Source: Bradyrhizobium barranii subsp. apii (GTDB lineage: Bacteria; Pseudomonadota; Alphaproteobacteria; Rhizobiales; Xanthobacteraceae). From it: a stretch of 64,000 nucleotides of DNA. The notes under the pieces are model-generated. The model made no database searches, was not told the DNA's origin, and was given only the letters and a program-made list of their open reading frames with translations. Below are positions 9,053 through 17,336 of this stretch, piece after piece. The stretch is taken from assembly GCF_011516635.5 (NCBI RefSeq), contig NZ_CP096255.1, positions 9,869,501-9,933,500 of the forward strand, given 5' to 3'. Each line of letters begins with the position of its first letter. Positions within the stretch are counted from its first letter, which is position 1. The position numbers were made by a program, and so were the translations under genes.

Positions 9053-9852
9053 CGCGCCGCCTCCTTCGCACCGTTCGCCCGCCCGCGCGCGACGTCCAGG
9101 AACACCTCCTCCAGCGTGGTGCGGTTGTAGCGCGCCATGATGGCCTCCGGCGTGTCGTCGTCCTCGATGCGGCCGCGCTTCATGATGATGACGCGGTCGC
9201 ACAGACGCTCGACCTCGAGCATGTTGTGCGAAGCCAGAAGGATGGTCGCGTTGTTCTCCTTGCGATAGCGCTCCATATGCGCCCGCACCCAGTCGGCTGT
9301 ATCCGGGTCGAGCGAGGCGGTGGGCTCGTCCAGCAGCAGCAGCTCGGGCTGGTTGATCAGCGCCTTCGCCAGCGCGACGCGGGTCTTCTGGCCGGCGGAG
9401 AGCTTGCCGTTGGCGCGGTCGATGAATTCGGTGAGATCAAGCTCGTCGGCCAGCCTGGCGATGCGATCGGAGACGTTCTTCACCGCATAGAGCTTGCCGA
9501 ACACGGTGAGGTTCTGCCGCACCGTGAGGCGCATCGGCATGTCGACATAGGGGCTCTCGAAATTCATCCGCCCCAGCACCGCCGCGCTCTGCTCCGGCAT
9601 CCGATGCCCGAGCACCTGCACGCGGCCGGAGGTCGGCAGCACCAGGCCCATGATCATCGCGATGGTCGTGGTCTTGCCGGCGCCGTTGCCGCCCAGGAGC
9701 CCGGTGATGCTGCCACGCGGCAGCGAAAAGGAGATATCGTCGACGGCGCGGGTCTGCTTGTAGACCTTGACGAGGTGATCGACCGCAATGGCCGCAGAGG
9801 AGCCGCGCTCCGCGACAGTCGGCGGACTTGAAGCTTTGTCGTTCCCGGTCAT
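9049..9852 (-). CDS. ABC transporter ATP-binding protein, ABC-2 exporter, 267 aa
   Basis: Energises the permease encoded directly downstream. Walker A is GGNGAGKTT, the signature is 'KLSAGQKTRVALAKAL' (a variant LSAGQ), Walker B is 'LLLLDEP' and the H-loop is 'LASHNM'. The start at ATG 9852 (MTGNDKASS) gives a normal family length; the much longer open frame to 10335 is antisense to regS. It is divergent from regS across about 97 bases. Confidence 0.9.
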   Translation of the reverse strand: MTGNDKASSPPTVAERGSSAAIAVDHLVKVYKQTRAVDDISFSLPRGSITGLLGGNGAGKTTTIAMIMGLVLPTSGRVQVLGHRMPEQSAAVLGRMNFESPYVDMPMRLTVRQNLTVFGKLYAVKNVSDRIARLADELDLTEFIDRANGKLSAGQKTRVALAKALINQPELLLLDEPTASLDPDTADWVRAHMERYRKENNATILLASHNMLEVERLCDRVIIMKRGRIEDDDTPEAIMARYNRTTLEEVFLDVARGRANGAKEAAR

Positions 9853-9949
9853 GCTAGCCGTTCTTCTGCTATTGCAGCGGATAGCGCAAGGCTTGTAATC
9901 CGGGTGGTTCCGCGAGCCCCGCGTTTGTGACCGAGAAGGCACCGCCACA

Positions 9950-11281
9950 TTGGCCGAGATGACTGAGACTGCCGATACCGACTTCCGCCACGCACAGCGG
10001 CATATCCGCCTGGACACGATCCTGCGGCTGCGCTGGCTGGCGGTGCTCGGCCAGCTCGCGGCGATCTTCATCGTGGCGCAGGGGCTGGAGTTCAACGTCG
10101 AGATCGTCCCCTGCGTCAGCATCATCGCGCTGTCGGCGGCGCTCAACCTGGCGCTCCAGACCGTGTCCAATCCGCTGCAACGGCTGGAGCCGATGCAGGC
10201 GGCCGGACTGCTGGCGCTGAACATCGTGGAGCTGGCGGGGCTGCTGTTCTTCACCGGCGGACTGCAGAACCCGTTCTCGTTCCTGTTCCTCGCGCCCGTG
10301 CTGATCTCGGCCACGGCGCTGCCGGCCCGCCTCACCTTCGGCCTCGGCCTGCTCGCGGTGGCCTGTGCTTCGGTCCTGTTCTTCTTCCATCTGCCGCTGC
10401 CCTGGGATTCGGACGATCCCCTGGTGCTGCCGCCGATTTATCTCATCGGCATCTGGCTCTCGATCGTGCTCGCGATCGGCGTCACCAGTCTTTACTCGTT
10501 CCAGGTGACGGAGGAGGCGCGCAAGCTCGCCGACGCGCTGGCTGCGACCGAGCTGGTGCTGACACGCGAGCAGCATCTGACCCAGCTCGACGGCCTGGCT
10601 GCCGCAGCCGCGCACGAGCTCGGCACGCCGCTCGCGACCATCTTCCTGATCTCGCGCGAGCTGGAAAAGACGGTGAAGGACCCAAGTTTCGCCGCCGACC
10701 TGAAAACCCTGCGCGAGCAGACCCAGCGCTGCCGCGACATCTTGAGCAAGATCACCCAGCTTTCCTCCGAAGGCGCGCCGTTCGACCGCATGAAAATGTC
10801 GGAGCTGATCGAGGAGGTGGTGGCCCCGCACCGCGATTTCGGCGTCGACATCAAGGTGCGGATCGCGGTGGCGGCCTTCGCCGAGCCGATCGGCTCGCGC
10901 AACCCGGCGATCCTCTACGGCGTCGGCAACATCGTCGAGAACGCGGTCGATTTCGCCCGCACCACCGTCGAGGTGAATGCATGGTGGAACAAGGACACGA
11001 TCGAGCTCGTGATCTCCGACGACGGCCCGGGCATTCCGCCCGATATCCTTAACCGGATCGGCGAGCCCTATTTGTCGCGGCGGCGCAATCTGGATGACGG
11101 CGGCGGCGAGCAGCGTGGGCTCGGGCTTGGCGTGTTCATCGCGCGCACCTTGCTGGAACGCACCGGGGCCAAGGTCTCGTTTACCAACCGGACCTTTCCG
11201 GAACACGGTGCTGTGGTTCACATCAATTGGCCGAGAGAGCGTTTTGAGACTATCGAGACGCTCGAAGAAACAATAGGATAG
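9950..11281 (+). CDS. regS: Redox-sensing histidine kinase RegS/RegB (PrrB/ActS) type
   Basis: Membrane sensor kinase that phosphorylates a RegA/RegR response regulator in response to redox state, 443 aa. There are about six membrane segments in residues 28-180. The quinone-interacting loop motif GGLQNPF (103-109) lies between them. The phosphorylation site is His222 in AHELGTPLAT, and Cys261 in TQRCRD sits where the redox-active cysteine of RegB is found. The ATPase domain has 'GVGNIVENAVDFA', 'ISDDGPGIPPDI' and 'GGGEQRGLGLGVFIA'. Its partner regR follows about 100 bases downstream. In rhizobia this pair controls nitrogen-fixation, denitrification and CO2-fixation genes (family knowledge). 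Confidence 0.9.
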   Translation: MAEMTETADTDFRHAQRHIRLDTILRLRWLAVLGQLAAIFIVAQGLEFNVEIVPCVSIIALSAALNLALQTVSNPLQRLEPMQAAGLLALNIVELAGLLFFTGGLQNPFSFLFLAPVLISATALPARLTFGLGLLAVACASVLFFFHLPLPWDSDDPLVLPPIYLIGIWLSIVLAIGVTSLYSFQVTEEARKLADALAATELVLTREQHLTQLDGLAAAAAHELGTPLATIFLISRELEKTVKDPSFAADLKTLREQTQRCRDILSKITQLSSEGAPFDRMKMSELIEEVVAPHRDFGVDIKVRIAVAAFAEPIGSRNPAILYGVGNIVENAVDFARTTVEVNAWWNKDTIELVISDDGPGIPPDILNRIGEPYLSRRRNLDDGGGEQRGLGLGVFIARTLLERTGAKVSFTNRTFPEHGAVVHINWPRERFETIETLEETIG

Positions 11282-11383
11282 GCCGCGACCTTGCGTCGCA
11301 CAGCAGGGCCGATCGACTATTTGCGGCCTTGGCACCGCCTGATTGCGACGCCATATGTAGATGTGCAGAGAGAGGACAACACC

Positions 11384-11938
11384 TTGAACGCCATCGCCGA
11401 ACTGAACGAACAGACCGACCGCTCGCTTCTCATCGTGGAGGACGACAAGCCGTTCCTGGAGCGGTTGTCGCGCGCGATGGAGACCCGTGGCTTTGCGGTG
11501 ACGTCGTGTGACACCGTCTCGGATGGCCTCGCGCAGATCGGCAAGGCCGCGCCCGCATTCGCCGTGGTGGATCTGCGGCTCGGCGACGGCAATGGTCTCG
11601 ACGTCGTCTCCGCGCTGAAGAAGAAGCGCCCCGAAGCCCGCGCCATCGTGCTGACCGGCTATGGCAACATCGCCACCGCCGTGACCGCCGTGAAGATGGG
11701 TGCGATCGATTATCTGTCGAAGCCCGCGGATGCCGACGACGTCGTCGCCGCCCTGCTCTCGACCAGCTCGGAGAAATCCGAGTTGCCGACCAACCCGATG
11801 TCCGCCGACCGCGTCCGCTGGGAGCACATCCAGCGCATCTACGAGATGTGCAACCGCAACGTCTCGGAGACGGCGCGCAGGCTGAATATGCACCGTCGTA
11901 CGTTGCAGCGGATTCTGGCGAAGCGCGCGCCGAGGTAA
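11384..11938 (+). CDS. regR: Response regulator RegR (RegA/PrrA/ActR type), 184 aa
   Basis: DNA-binding partner of the upstream kinase. The receiver domain has the acidic pair in 'LLIVEDDKPF', the phospho-acceptor Asp63 in 'VVDLRLGDG' and Lys in 'YLSKPAD'. The C-terminal Fis-type helix-turn-helix is 'NRNVSETARRLNMHRRTLQRIL', the near-invariant recognition region of this family. The start is placed at TTG 11384 because a strong AGAGAGGA site lies about 8 bases upstream and the resulting 184 aa is the family length; the ATG-type frame from 11291 would add 31 unusual residues. Confidence 0.9.
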   Translation: MNAIAELNEQTDRSLLIVEDDKPFLERLSRAMETRGFAVTSCDTVSDGLAQIGKAAPAFAVVDLRLGDGNGLDVVSALKKKRPEARAIVLTGYGNIATAVTAVKMGAIDYLSKPADADDVVAALLSTSSEKSELPTNPMSADRVRWEHIQRIYEMCNRNVSETARRLNMHRRTLQRILAKRAPR

Positions 11939-11944
11939 CGGTCT

Positions 11945-12043
11945 CGTAGGGTGGGCAAAGGCGCGTAGCGCCGTGCCCACCGCTTCTACTTCAATCCTGA
12001 TCGGCTTGGATGGTGGGCACGCTTTCGCTTTGCCCACCCTACG
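11945..12043. repeat. Dispersed palindromic repeat, family B, copy 1
   Basis: Outer arms are CGTAGGGTGGGCAAAG and the inverted CTTTGCCCACCCTACG, with inner CGTGCCCACC/GGTGGGCACG arms. A second copy is at 60188-60313. It lies between convergent regR and mmcB. Confidence 0.85.
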
Positions 12044-12064
12044 GCGTCCGCGTTCGCCGCGCCG

Positions 12065-12556
12065 CTATTCCCAAAAATCCGCGTGGCCCTGCGGGTCGAC
12101 CAGACGGTTGATCCGCAGCGCTGCCGCCATCGCGAAACGCACCGTCATCTGCTTGCGCGTGGCGGCGGCGATCTTGTGCTCGGGCGCCTCGCACTGCATG
12201 TGCGCGCCATAGGCGTCCGCAATGATCAGGCCGGTGTCTTGCGGAAAAATCTCGCAGGGCAGATCCTGCGTGAAGGCGAAGAACAGCCGGTCGCAATGGG
12301 CGCGGTACTCGTGCCATTTCTGGTCGGCACGCAAATCCTCGACCGATGACTTAATCTCGACGATCCAGATCTCGCCGCGCTCGTTCAGCGCCACCAGATC
12401 GGCGCGCCGGCCCGACGGCAGCGGCAGTTCGCTGATGCAGGTAAAGCCGAGCGAGCGCAGCAGCCGCGCCGTGCCGCGCGCGATCGCCAACGCCGTCTCG
12501 GACTGGCGGCGGTCGGGCGGCGGAACCAGGGCGATGTTGCGGGCGGTGCTGTCCAT
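12065..12556 (-). CDS. mmcB: MmcB family DNA repair protein, 163 aa
   Basis: Small cytoplasmic protein of the MmcB family (PF06319), linked in alphaproteobacteria to the SOS/DNA-damage response together with ImuAB-DnaE2 (family knowledge). It has a nuclease-like core: 'GRRADLVALNERGEIWIVEIKSSVEDLRADQKWHEY' gives the D...ExK pattern of a PD-(D/E)XK fold, followed by 'CDRLFFAF' and 'GLIIADAYGAHM'. ATG 12556 is used. The catalytic role is not proven for the family. Confidence 0.88.
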   Translation of the reverse strand: MDSTARNIALVPPPDRRQSETALAIARGTARLLRSLGFTCISELPLPSGRRADLVALNERGEIWIVEIKSSVEDLRADQKWHEYRAHCDRLFFAFTQDLPCEIFPQDTGLIIADAYGAHMQCEAPEHKIAAATRKQMTVRFAMAAALRINRLVDPQGHADFWE

Positions 12557-12640
12557 GAGGGGAGCTTAGCCGATTCCGGTAGGTGCGGACACTGCCCGAT
12601 GAACCGCGGCCACAAGCTCATCTGTCGTCCCCGCGAACGG

Positions 12641-14245
12641 CTAGATGTGGGGCGGCATCACCACCACGCCCTCGTTGCCGCGCAGATCCAGCACGCCTTC
12701 CAGCCTCTCGCCCTCGCGATCCAGAAACGTCGACAGCAAGATCTCGCTGTTGAAACGGATCGCGCTGGTGGTCACGGCGATCGGGTCGGGCCCGAGATTG
12801 AGGACGATGATGATCGCGATGCCCTCGGCCTCGCGGCGATAGACCAGCAGATCGCCTTGCGCGGCGATCGGATGGTAGTCGCCCTCGACCAGCGCCGGAG
12901 AGGCCTTTCGCAACGCGATCAGCCTCTTGTAGAGACTGAGGATCGATCGTGAATCCGCTTCGAGATTGACGACGTTTTCGTGGATGTGGTCCTCCGGCAG
13001 CGGCAGCCATGGCCTTACGCCGGAGAAGCCGCCGGTCTGCGAAGAGTCCCACTGCATCGGCGTACGGCAGCCGTCGCGCCCCACCCCGATGCCGGGCACA
13101 TTCTTCTCAAAGGGGTCGCGCACGTCCTCGGGGGAGATTGCCAGCTGGTGCATGCCGATCTCGTCGCCGTAATAGAGCGTCGGCGTGCCGCGCAAGGTCA
13201 GCAGCAGCATGGCGGCGACGCGGGCCTGCTCCGGCCCGACGCGGCTTGCGACGCGCGGACGATCGTGATTGCCGAGCCCCCAGTTCGGCCAGGCGCCCTT
13301 CGGCAGCGCCTTCTCGTAATCCTCAACGATTGTCTCGATCGAGCGCGCGCTCCAGAACGTCGAGAGCAGCGCGAAGTTGAACGGCATCTGCGCGCCGGTG
13401 AGATCGTTGCCGTAATAGGCCATCAGCCGGTGCAGCGGCAGATAGATTTCGCCGATCAGCACGCGGTCGCGATACGCGTCCGTGACGCGCCGCATCTCGG
13501 CGATGACGTCATGCACCTCCGGCTGGTCGGTGGAGTATTGCGTCAGGATCTTCTCGTTCGGCGGTCGGCCCTCGACGTAATGCGGGTTCGGCGGGTTGTC
13601 GCGGAATTCGGCATCCTTGATCAGGTGCCAGATCACGTCGACGCGGAAGCCGTCGACGCCCTTCTCCAGCCAGAACCGCATCGCGTCGTAGATCGCCGCG
13701 CGGACATCCGGATTGCGCCAGTTGAGGTCCGGCTGCTCGGCGAGGAAGGCGTGGTAGTAATATTGACCTGTCGTCTCGTCGAAAGCCCACGCGCTGCCGC
13801 CGAATTCGGACAGCCAGTTGTTCGGGACACCGCCATCGGCGGCCGGATCGCGCCAGACGTACCAGTCGCGTTTGGGATTGTCGCGCGAGGACCGGCTCTC
13901 GACGAACCAGGGATGCTGGCTTGATGTGTGGTTCGGCACGAGGTCGAGGATCAGCTTCAGGCCGTTGTCATGCGCCGCCGCGAGCAGCGCATCGAAATCC
14001 GCCATCGTGCCGAACAGCGGATCGATGCCGGTATAGTCGGAGATGTCGTAGCCGAAATCGGCCATCGGCGACGGAAAGATCGGCGACAGCCAGATCGCGT
14101 CGACGCCGAGCGATTTCACGTAAGGCAGCCGGCGCAAAATGCCGGCGAGATCGCCGACGCCGTCACCGTCTGTGTCCTGAAAGGAGCGCGGGTAGATCTG
14201 ATAGAAGATGCCGTCGCGCCACCAATTGTCGCCGCCCTGAGCCAT
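12641..14245 (-). CDS. GH13 alpha-glucosidase / oligo-glucosidase, 534 aa
   Basis: Glycoside hydrolase family 13 enzyme acting on alpha-glucosidic oligosaccharides. The (beta/alpha)8 barrel starts 'WWRDGIFYQIYPRSFQDTDGDGVGDL'. Catalytic residues are visible: nucleophile Asp203 in 'GFRVDVIWH', acid/base Glu266 in 'LIGEIYLP' and transition-state Asp328 in 'GNHDRPR'. The conserved 'DLVPNHTS' and 'TPMQWDSSQTGGFS' blocks point to the alpha-glucosidase/sucrose-isomerase branch. There is no signal peptide, so it acts in the cytoplasm. Start ATG 14245 (MAQGGDNWW); the longer frame to 14941 is antisense to the next gene. Confidence 0.9.
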   Translation of the reverse strand: MAQGGDNWWRDGIFYQIYPRSFQDTDGDGVGDLAGILRRLPYVKSLGVDAIWLSPIFPSPMADFGYDISDYTGIDPLFGTMADFDALLAAAHDNGLKLILDLVPNHTSSQHPWFVESRSSRDNPKRDWYVWRDPAADGGVPNNWLSEFGGSAWAFDETTGQYYYHAFLAEQPDLNWRNPDVRAAIYDAMRFWLEKGVDGFRVDVIWHLIKDAEFRDNPPNPHYVEGRPPNEKILTQYSTDQPEVHDVIAEMRRVTDAYRDRVLIGEIYLPLHRLMAYYGNDLTGAQMPFNFALLSTFWSARSIETIVEDYEKALPKGAWPNWGLGNHDRPRVASRVGPEQARVAAMLLLTLRGTPTLYYGDEIGMHQLAISPEDVRDPFEKNVPGIGVGRDGCRTPMQWDSSQTGGFSGVRPWLPLPEDHIHENVVNLEADSRSILSLYKRLIALRKASPALVEGDYHPIAAQGDLLVYRREAEGIAIIIVLNLGPDPIAVTTSAIRFNSEILLSTFLDREGERLEGVLDLRGNEGVVVMPPHI

Positions 14246-14417
14246 GCCGGAAAACCCACCCAAAAATCTGCGTCTCGCGCGAGTGAACGCGGAACGAACG
14301 CCGCGGTTCAAACCAGCAGGCGAATTGGGACGGACGTGTGACGGCGGGTGCGGCTGTTCCCGGGCGAGGCACGAATCTTTTGCTTGGCGGCATGACAAAA
14401 ATCGGCATTGTGGCGCC

Positions 14418-15098
14418 ATGACCGAGCAAAATGACACCCAAGAGTCCTCGCAAGCCAAGGCCGGCGCGATCATCGTCCCCGTGACGCTGTTCGAGCAGAA
14501 CTGCACCATCATCTGGGACGAGCCCGGCAAGAAGGCCGTGGTGATCGACCCCGGCGGGGACGTGCCGAAGATTCTGGACGCGATCAAGCAGACCGGCGTC
14601 ACCGTGGAGAAGATCTGGCTGACCCACGGCCATATCGACCATGTCGGCGGCGCGGCCGAATTGCGCGATGCGCTGAAGGTGCCGATCGAGGGGCCGCATG
14701 TCGCGGATAAATTCCTGCTCGACAACGTGGTCGAGAGCGGCGCGCGCTTCGGCATGACCGGCGGCCGCAATTTCGAGCCGGACCGCTGGCTCGACGAGGG
14801 CGACAGCGTGTCGATCGGCGGCCTGCAGTTCGACATTTTGCACTGCCCGGGCCACTCGCCCGGCAGCGTGGTGTTCTTCAACAAGGACTTGCGCTTTGCC
14901 CATGTCGGCGACGTGCTCTTCGCAGGCTCGGTCGGGCGCACCGACCTGCCCGGCGGCAGTCACGCCACGCTGATCAACTCGATCAAGACCAAGCTCCTGC
15001 CGCTCGGCGACGACGTCGGCTTCATCTGCGGCCACGGCGCCGGCTCGAGCATCGGCCAGGAACGGATGACCAATCCGTTCATCACCGGCGAGATGTGA
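14418..15098 (+). CDS. MBL-fold metallo-hydrolase, glyoxalase II-like, 226 aa
   Basis: Cytoplasmic metallo-beta-lactamase-fold hydrolase. The metal motif THGHIDHVGG is present, with further ligands in 'LHCPGHSPGSVVFF', 'HVGDVLFAGSVGRTDLPGG' and 'FICGHGAGSS'. This set is typical of the YcbL/GloC type of small glyoxalase II-like enzymes that hydrolyse S-lactoylglutathione-like thioesters. ATG 14418 is chosen as the start because it gives the usual N-terminus just before 'IIVPVTLFEQNCTI'. It is divergent from the alpha-glucosidase gene. Confidence 0.87.
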   Translation: MTEQNDTQESSQAKAGAIIVPVTLFEQNCTIIWDEPGKKAVVIDPGGDVPKILDAIKQTGVTVEKIWLTHGHIDHVGGAAELRDALKVPIEGPHVADKFLLDNVVESGARFGMTGGRNFEPDRWLDEGDSVSIGGLQFDILHCPGHSPGSVVFFNKDLRFAHVGDVLFAGSVGRTDLPGGSHATLINSIKTKLLPLGDDVGFICGHGAGSSIGQERMTNPFITGEM

Positions 15099-15101
15099 GC
15101 G

Positions 15102-15470
15102 CTACTCGGCGGCCTCCGCCAACGCCGCCGTCTCACTGAGGTTGCGCTCGCCCCAGTCGCGGATCGCGGCGACGACCGGCACGAAACTCTTGCCCTTGCG
15201 CGTCAGGCGATACTCGACCTTGGGCGGCACCTCGCCAAAATCCTTGCGGTCGATGAGGCCGCTTTGGGTCAGCGCCTTCAATTCGCGGCTGAGCACGCGC
15301 GGGGTGATCTCGGCGCTGCCGGCCATGCCGCGCAACAGGCCGCTCCTGATCTCGCCATAGCGCCGCGGACCGTCCCTGAGGTCCCAGACGATGCGCAGCT
15401 TGTACTTGCCGCTGATCATCTTCTGAAAGGCCGTAACCGGACAGGTGCGCGCCGGGTTTGCCCTTGCCAT
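15102..15470 (-). CDS. HxlR family transcriptional regulator, 122 aa
   Basis: Winged-helix DNA-binding protein of the HxlR family. It begins MARANPARTCPVTAFQKMISGKYK, with the conserved N-terminal Cys and 'GKYKLRIVWDL' of the family, then 'YGEIRSGL', 'ITPRVLSRELKALTQSGLIDR' as recognition helix region, and the wing 'PPKVEYRLTRKGKSFVPVV'. ATG 15470 has a very strong AGGAGG site. It is divergent from the monooxygenase-like gene at 15671, which it probably regulates, as HxlR proteins often respond to reactive electrophiles. Confidence 0.9.
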   Translation of the reverse strand: MARANPARTCPVTAFQKMISGKYKLRIVWDLRDGPRRYGEIRSGLLRGMAGSAEITPRVLSRELKALTQSGLIDRKDFGEVPPKVEYRLTRKGKSFVPVVAAIRDWGERNLSETAALAEAAE

Positions 15471-15670
15471 GTCGCCTCCTCCATACGCAGCCAGCCATTC
15501 TTGTTTTGACGCGTTTTCTTTACGCGAACCGGTATCCACTTCGCTCGAAAACGCTATGCGATAAGGATAGGAGCGACGTCGAAAAAGTCCATACTATCAA
15601 TTTTGTCCATACTTGCAGGATCGCCCGCAAGGCGCAGATGATGGCGCACATGACGAACAGGGAGCGTCAC

Positions 15671-15973
15671 ATGAAGCACTTCATGATCAGGTACGAATTC
15701 AGGAACGGCACGACGGAAGCTTGGCACCAGGAGATCCGCCGCTTCATCAAGGCGATCGAGGGCGATCCGGAGTTGAAGGGGCGGATCGGCTATCGGGTCC
15801 TGAAGAACCGCGACGACGCCAGCTATTTCCACCTCGCCAGCGTCACCGACGAGGCCGCGCAAAAGGCGCTGCAATCGCGCGACTTCTTCAAGGCCTATCA
15901 GGAGATGACGCGGAAGGTCGCCGGCGGCGAGGTGACGGTGGCGCCGATCGAATGGATCGATCAGACGGCGTAG
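15671..15973 (+). CDS. Antibiotic-biosynthesis-monooxygenase-like small protein, 100 aa
   Basis: Small dimeric alpha/beta-barrel protein. 'MKHFMIRYEFRNGTTEAWHQEIRRFIKAIEGDPELKGRIGYRVLKNRDDASYFH' and 'ALQSRDFFKAYQEMTRKVAGGEVTVAPIEWI' match the ABM/YgiN-like pattern. The start at ATG 15671 follows GGGAG; two in-frame ATGs lie upstream (from about 15638). It is divergent from the HxlR regulator with about 200 bases between them, a common arrangement for HxlR-controlled quinone or electrophile responses (inference). Confidence 0.7.
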   Translation: MKHFMIRYEFRNGTTEAWHQEIRRFIKAIEGDPELKGRIGYRVLKNRDDASYFHLASVTDEAAQKALQSRDFFKAYQEMTRKVAGGEVTVAPIEWIDQTA

Positions 15974-15976
15974 CTC

Positions 15977-16018
15977 CGTCATTCCGGGCTCGCGACTACG
16001 TCGCGCCCCGGGACGACA
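15977..16018. repeat. Short family E-like palindromic fragment
   Basis: CGTCATTCCGGGCTCGCGAC paired with TCGCGCCCCGGGACGACAG. It resembles the ends of the larger family E element at 27442-27584. It lies between convergent genes and could act as a bidirectional terminator. Confidence 0.55.
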
Positions 16019-16024
16019 GTGGGG

Positions 16025-17197
16025 CTACTTCATCAATCCCGCGGCGGTGAGTGCGCGGGTGATGATCTGGCCGAGATCGAAGCCGCGCGCCGCCTCGCGC
16101 TTCGGCTCGGCCGGCTCTTCGGCGACTGCGGCGCGGATCGAGCGGGCGAGATGCGGCGCGGGTGAAAGCGCCGGCTTCGACGTCCCGGGCCCGGCCTTCT
16201 TCCCGGCCGCGTCCGGAATCCAGCCGGTGAGGCCGAAGAACTTTGCGATGTGGTACGACGAGGAGATACCGGCCTCGATCAGGAACGCGCCTTCGATGCC
16301 GTAACGCTGATCATTATCGGCGAGGCCGAGCGGCGTGCCGTGGGCCATGTCGGTGATGGCGTAGGACTCGACCAGCGTCTCGCCGTCCTTGTTCCACCAG
16401 GCCTGGCGCGGATAGCCGTCGACGATGGTCTCCGCCATCGGCACGGCCGGCAGATCGTGCAAGTCGAGCCACTGCTTGACGATCTCGCTGGCGTTGCCGG
16501 GATTGACGGTGCGGTCGGCGCTGCCGTGCCACACCGACATCTTCGGCCACGGCCCGCGATGGTTCGAGGCGCGCCGCACGAAGTCGCCGAGTTCGCGCTC
16601 CGGCCGCTGCGGCGAATGAAACATGCCGTCGAGCGCCTCGCGCAGATTCGAGGCGATGCCATAGGGCAACCCGGCGATCACCGCACCGGCCGCAAAAACT
16701 TCCGGATAGGTCGCGAGCATCACCGACGTCATGCCGCCGCCGGCGGAGAGACCGGTGATAAAGACGCGTTTGGGATCGATGCGGTGCGCTTTGGCCATAT
16801 GCGCGATCATTTCGCGGATCGACCGCGCCTCGCCGCCGTCCCGCGCAGTGTCTTCCGGATTGAACCAGTTGAAGCAGGTGTTGCCATTGTTGACGCGTTG
16901 CTGCTCGGGCATCACCAGCGCGAAGCCGTAATGCTTCGCGAGCGTCGACCATCCCGCGCCGAGATCGTAAGCAGCGGCGGTCTGGCCGCAGCCATGCAGC
17001 ACGACAACGAGCGCGCGCGGCTTCTGGAGTTGCGCCGGCACGAACGCGAACATGCGCAGGTTTCCGGGATTGTCGCCGAAGCCCGTGACTTCTTCCAACG
17101 CGCTGGATACGTCCGCGCTCCGGCCGAATTCGGCAAGGCGCAGACCATCCACCTTTGGCAGATGTCTCAAGAGAGCGAGATTTTTGGCAAGCGACAC
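16025..17197 (-). CDS. PHB-depolymerase family esterase, 390 aa
   Basis: Alpha/beta-hydrolase of the extracellular PHB depolymerase/feruloyl esterase-like family. The oxyanion region is 'LVVVLHGCGQTAAAYD', the nucleophile elbow is GLSAGGGMTS, and the family 'SVWHGSADRTVNPGNASEIVKQW' acid region and 'DMAHGTPLG' histidine follow. No clear signal peptide is seen. The tail (last 70 residues) is Pro/Ala-rich and low in complexity. Start: GTG 17197, because AGGAG lies 5 bases upstream; the ATG at 17257 has no such site. Substrate unproven. Confidence 0.85.
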   Translation of the reverse strand: MSLAKNLALLRHLPKVDGLRLAEFGRSADVSSALEEVTGFGDNPGNLRMFAFVPAQLQKPRALVVVLHGCGQTAAAYDLGAGWSTLAKHYGFALVMPEQQRVNNGNTCFNWFNPEDTARDGGEARSIREMIAHMAKAHRIDPKRVFITGLSAGGGMTSVMLATYPEVFAAGAVIAGLPYGIASNLREALDGMFHSPQRPERELGDFVRRASNHRGPWPKMSVWHGSADRTVNPGNASEIVKQWLDLHDLPAVPMAETIVDGYPRQAWWNKDGETLVESYAITDMAHGTPLGLADNDQRYGIEGAFLIEAGISSSYHIAKFFGLTGWIPDAAGKKAGPGTSKPALSPAPHLARSIRAAVAEEPAEPKREAARGFDLGQIITRALTAAGLMK

Positions 17198-17336
17198 GGC
17201 AACTCCTGGCAGGCGACGTTCAACGTTCACCCAAACCAAATAGTTGCTGCGGTGCAAAATAAAAAGCCCGTGTGCTGTCTATCACCCGAAATCATGCAAA
17301 AATCCGCAGGAATACGCATGAATTAACCGCAATGCC

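Noticed and set aside
9869..12037. 722-codon open frame on the minus strand
   Set aside because: It lies opposite regS and regR and has a His/Asp/Arg/Gln-rich composition typical of GC-rich antisense reading.
12641..14941. 766-residue version of the GH13 enzyme
   Set aside because: The extra 232 N-terminal residues are antisense to the MBL-hydrolase gene; the family start is at 14245.
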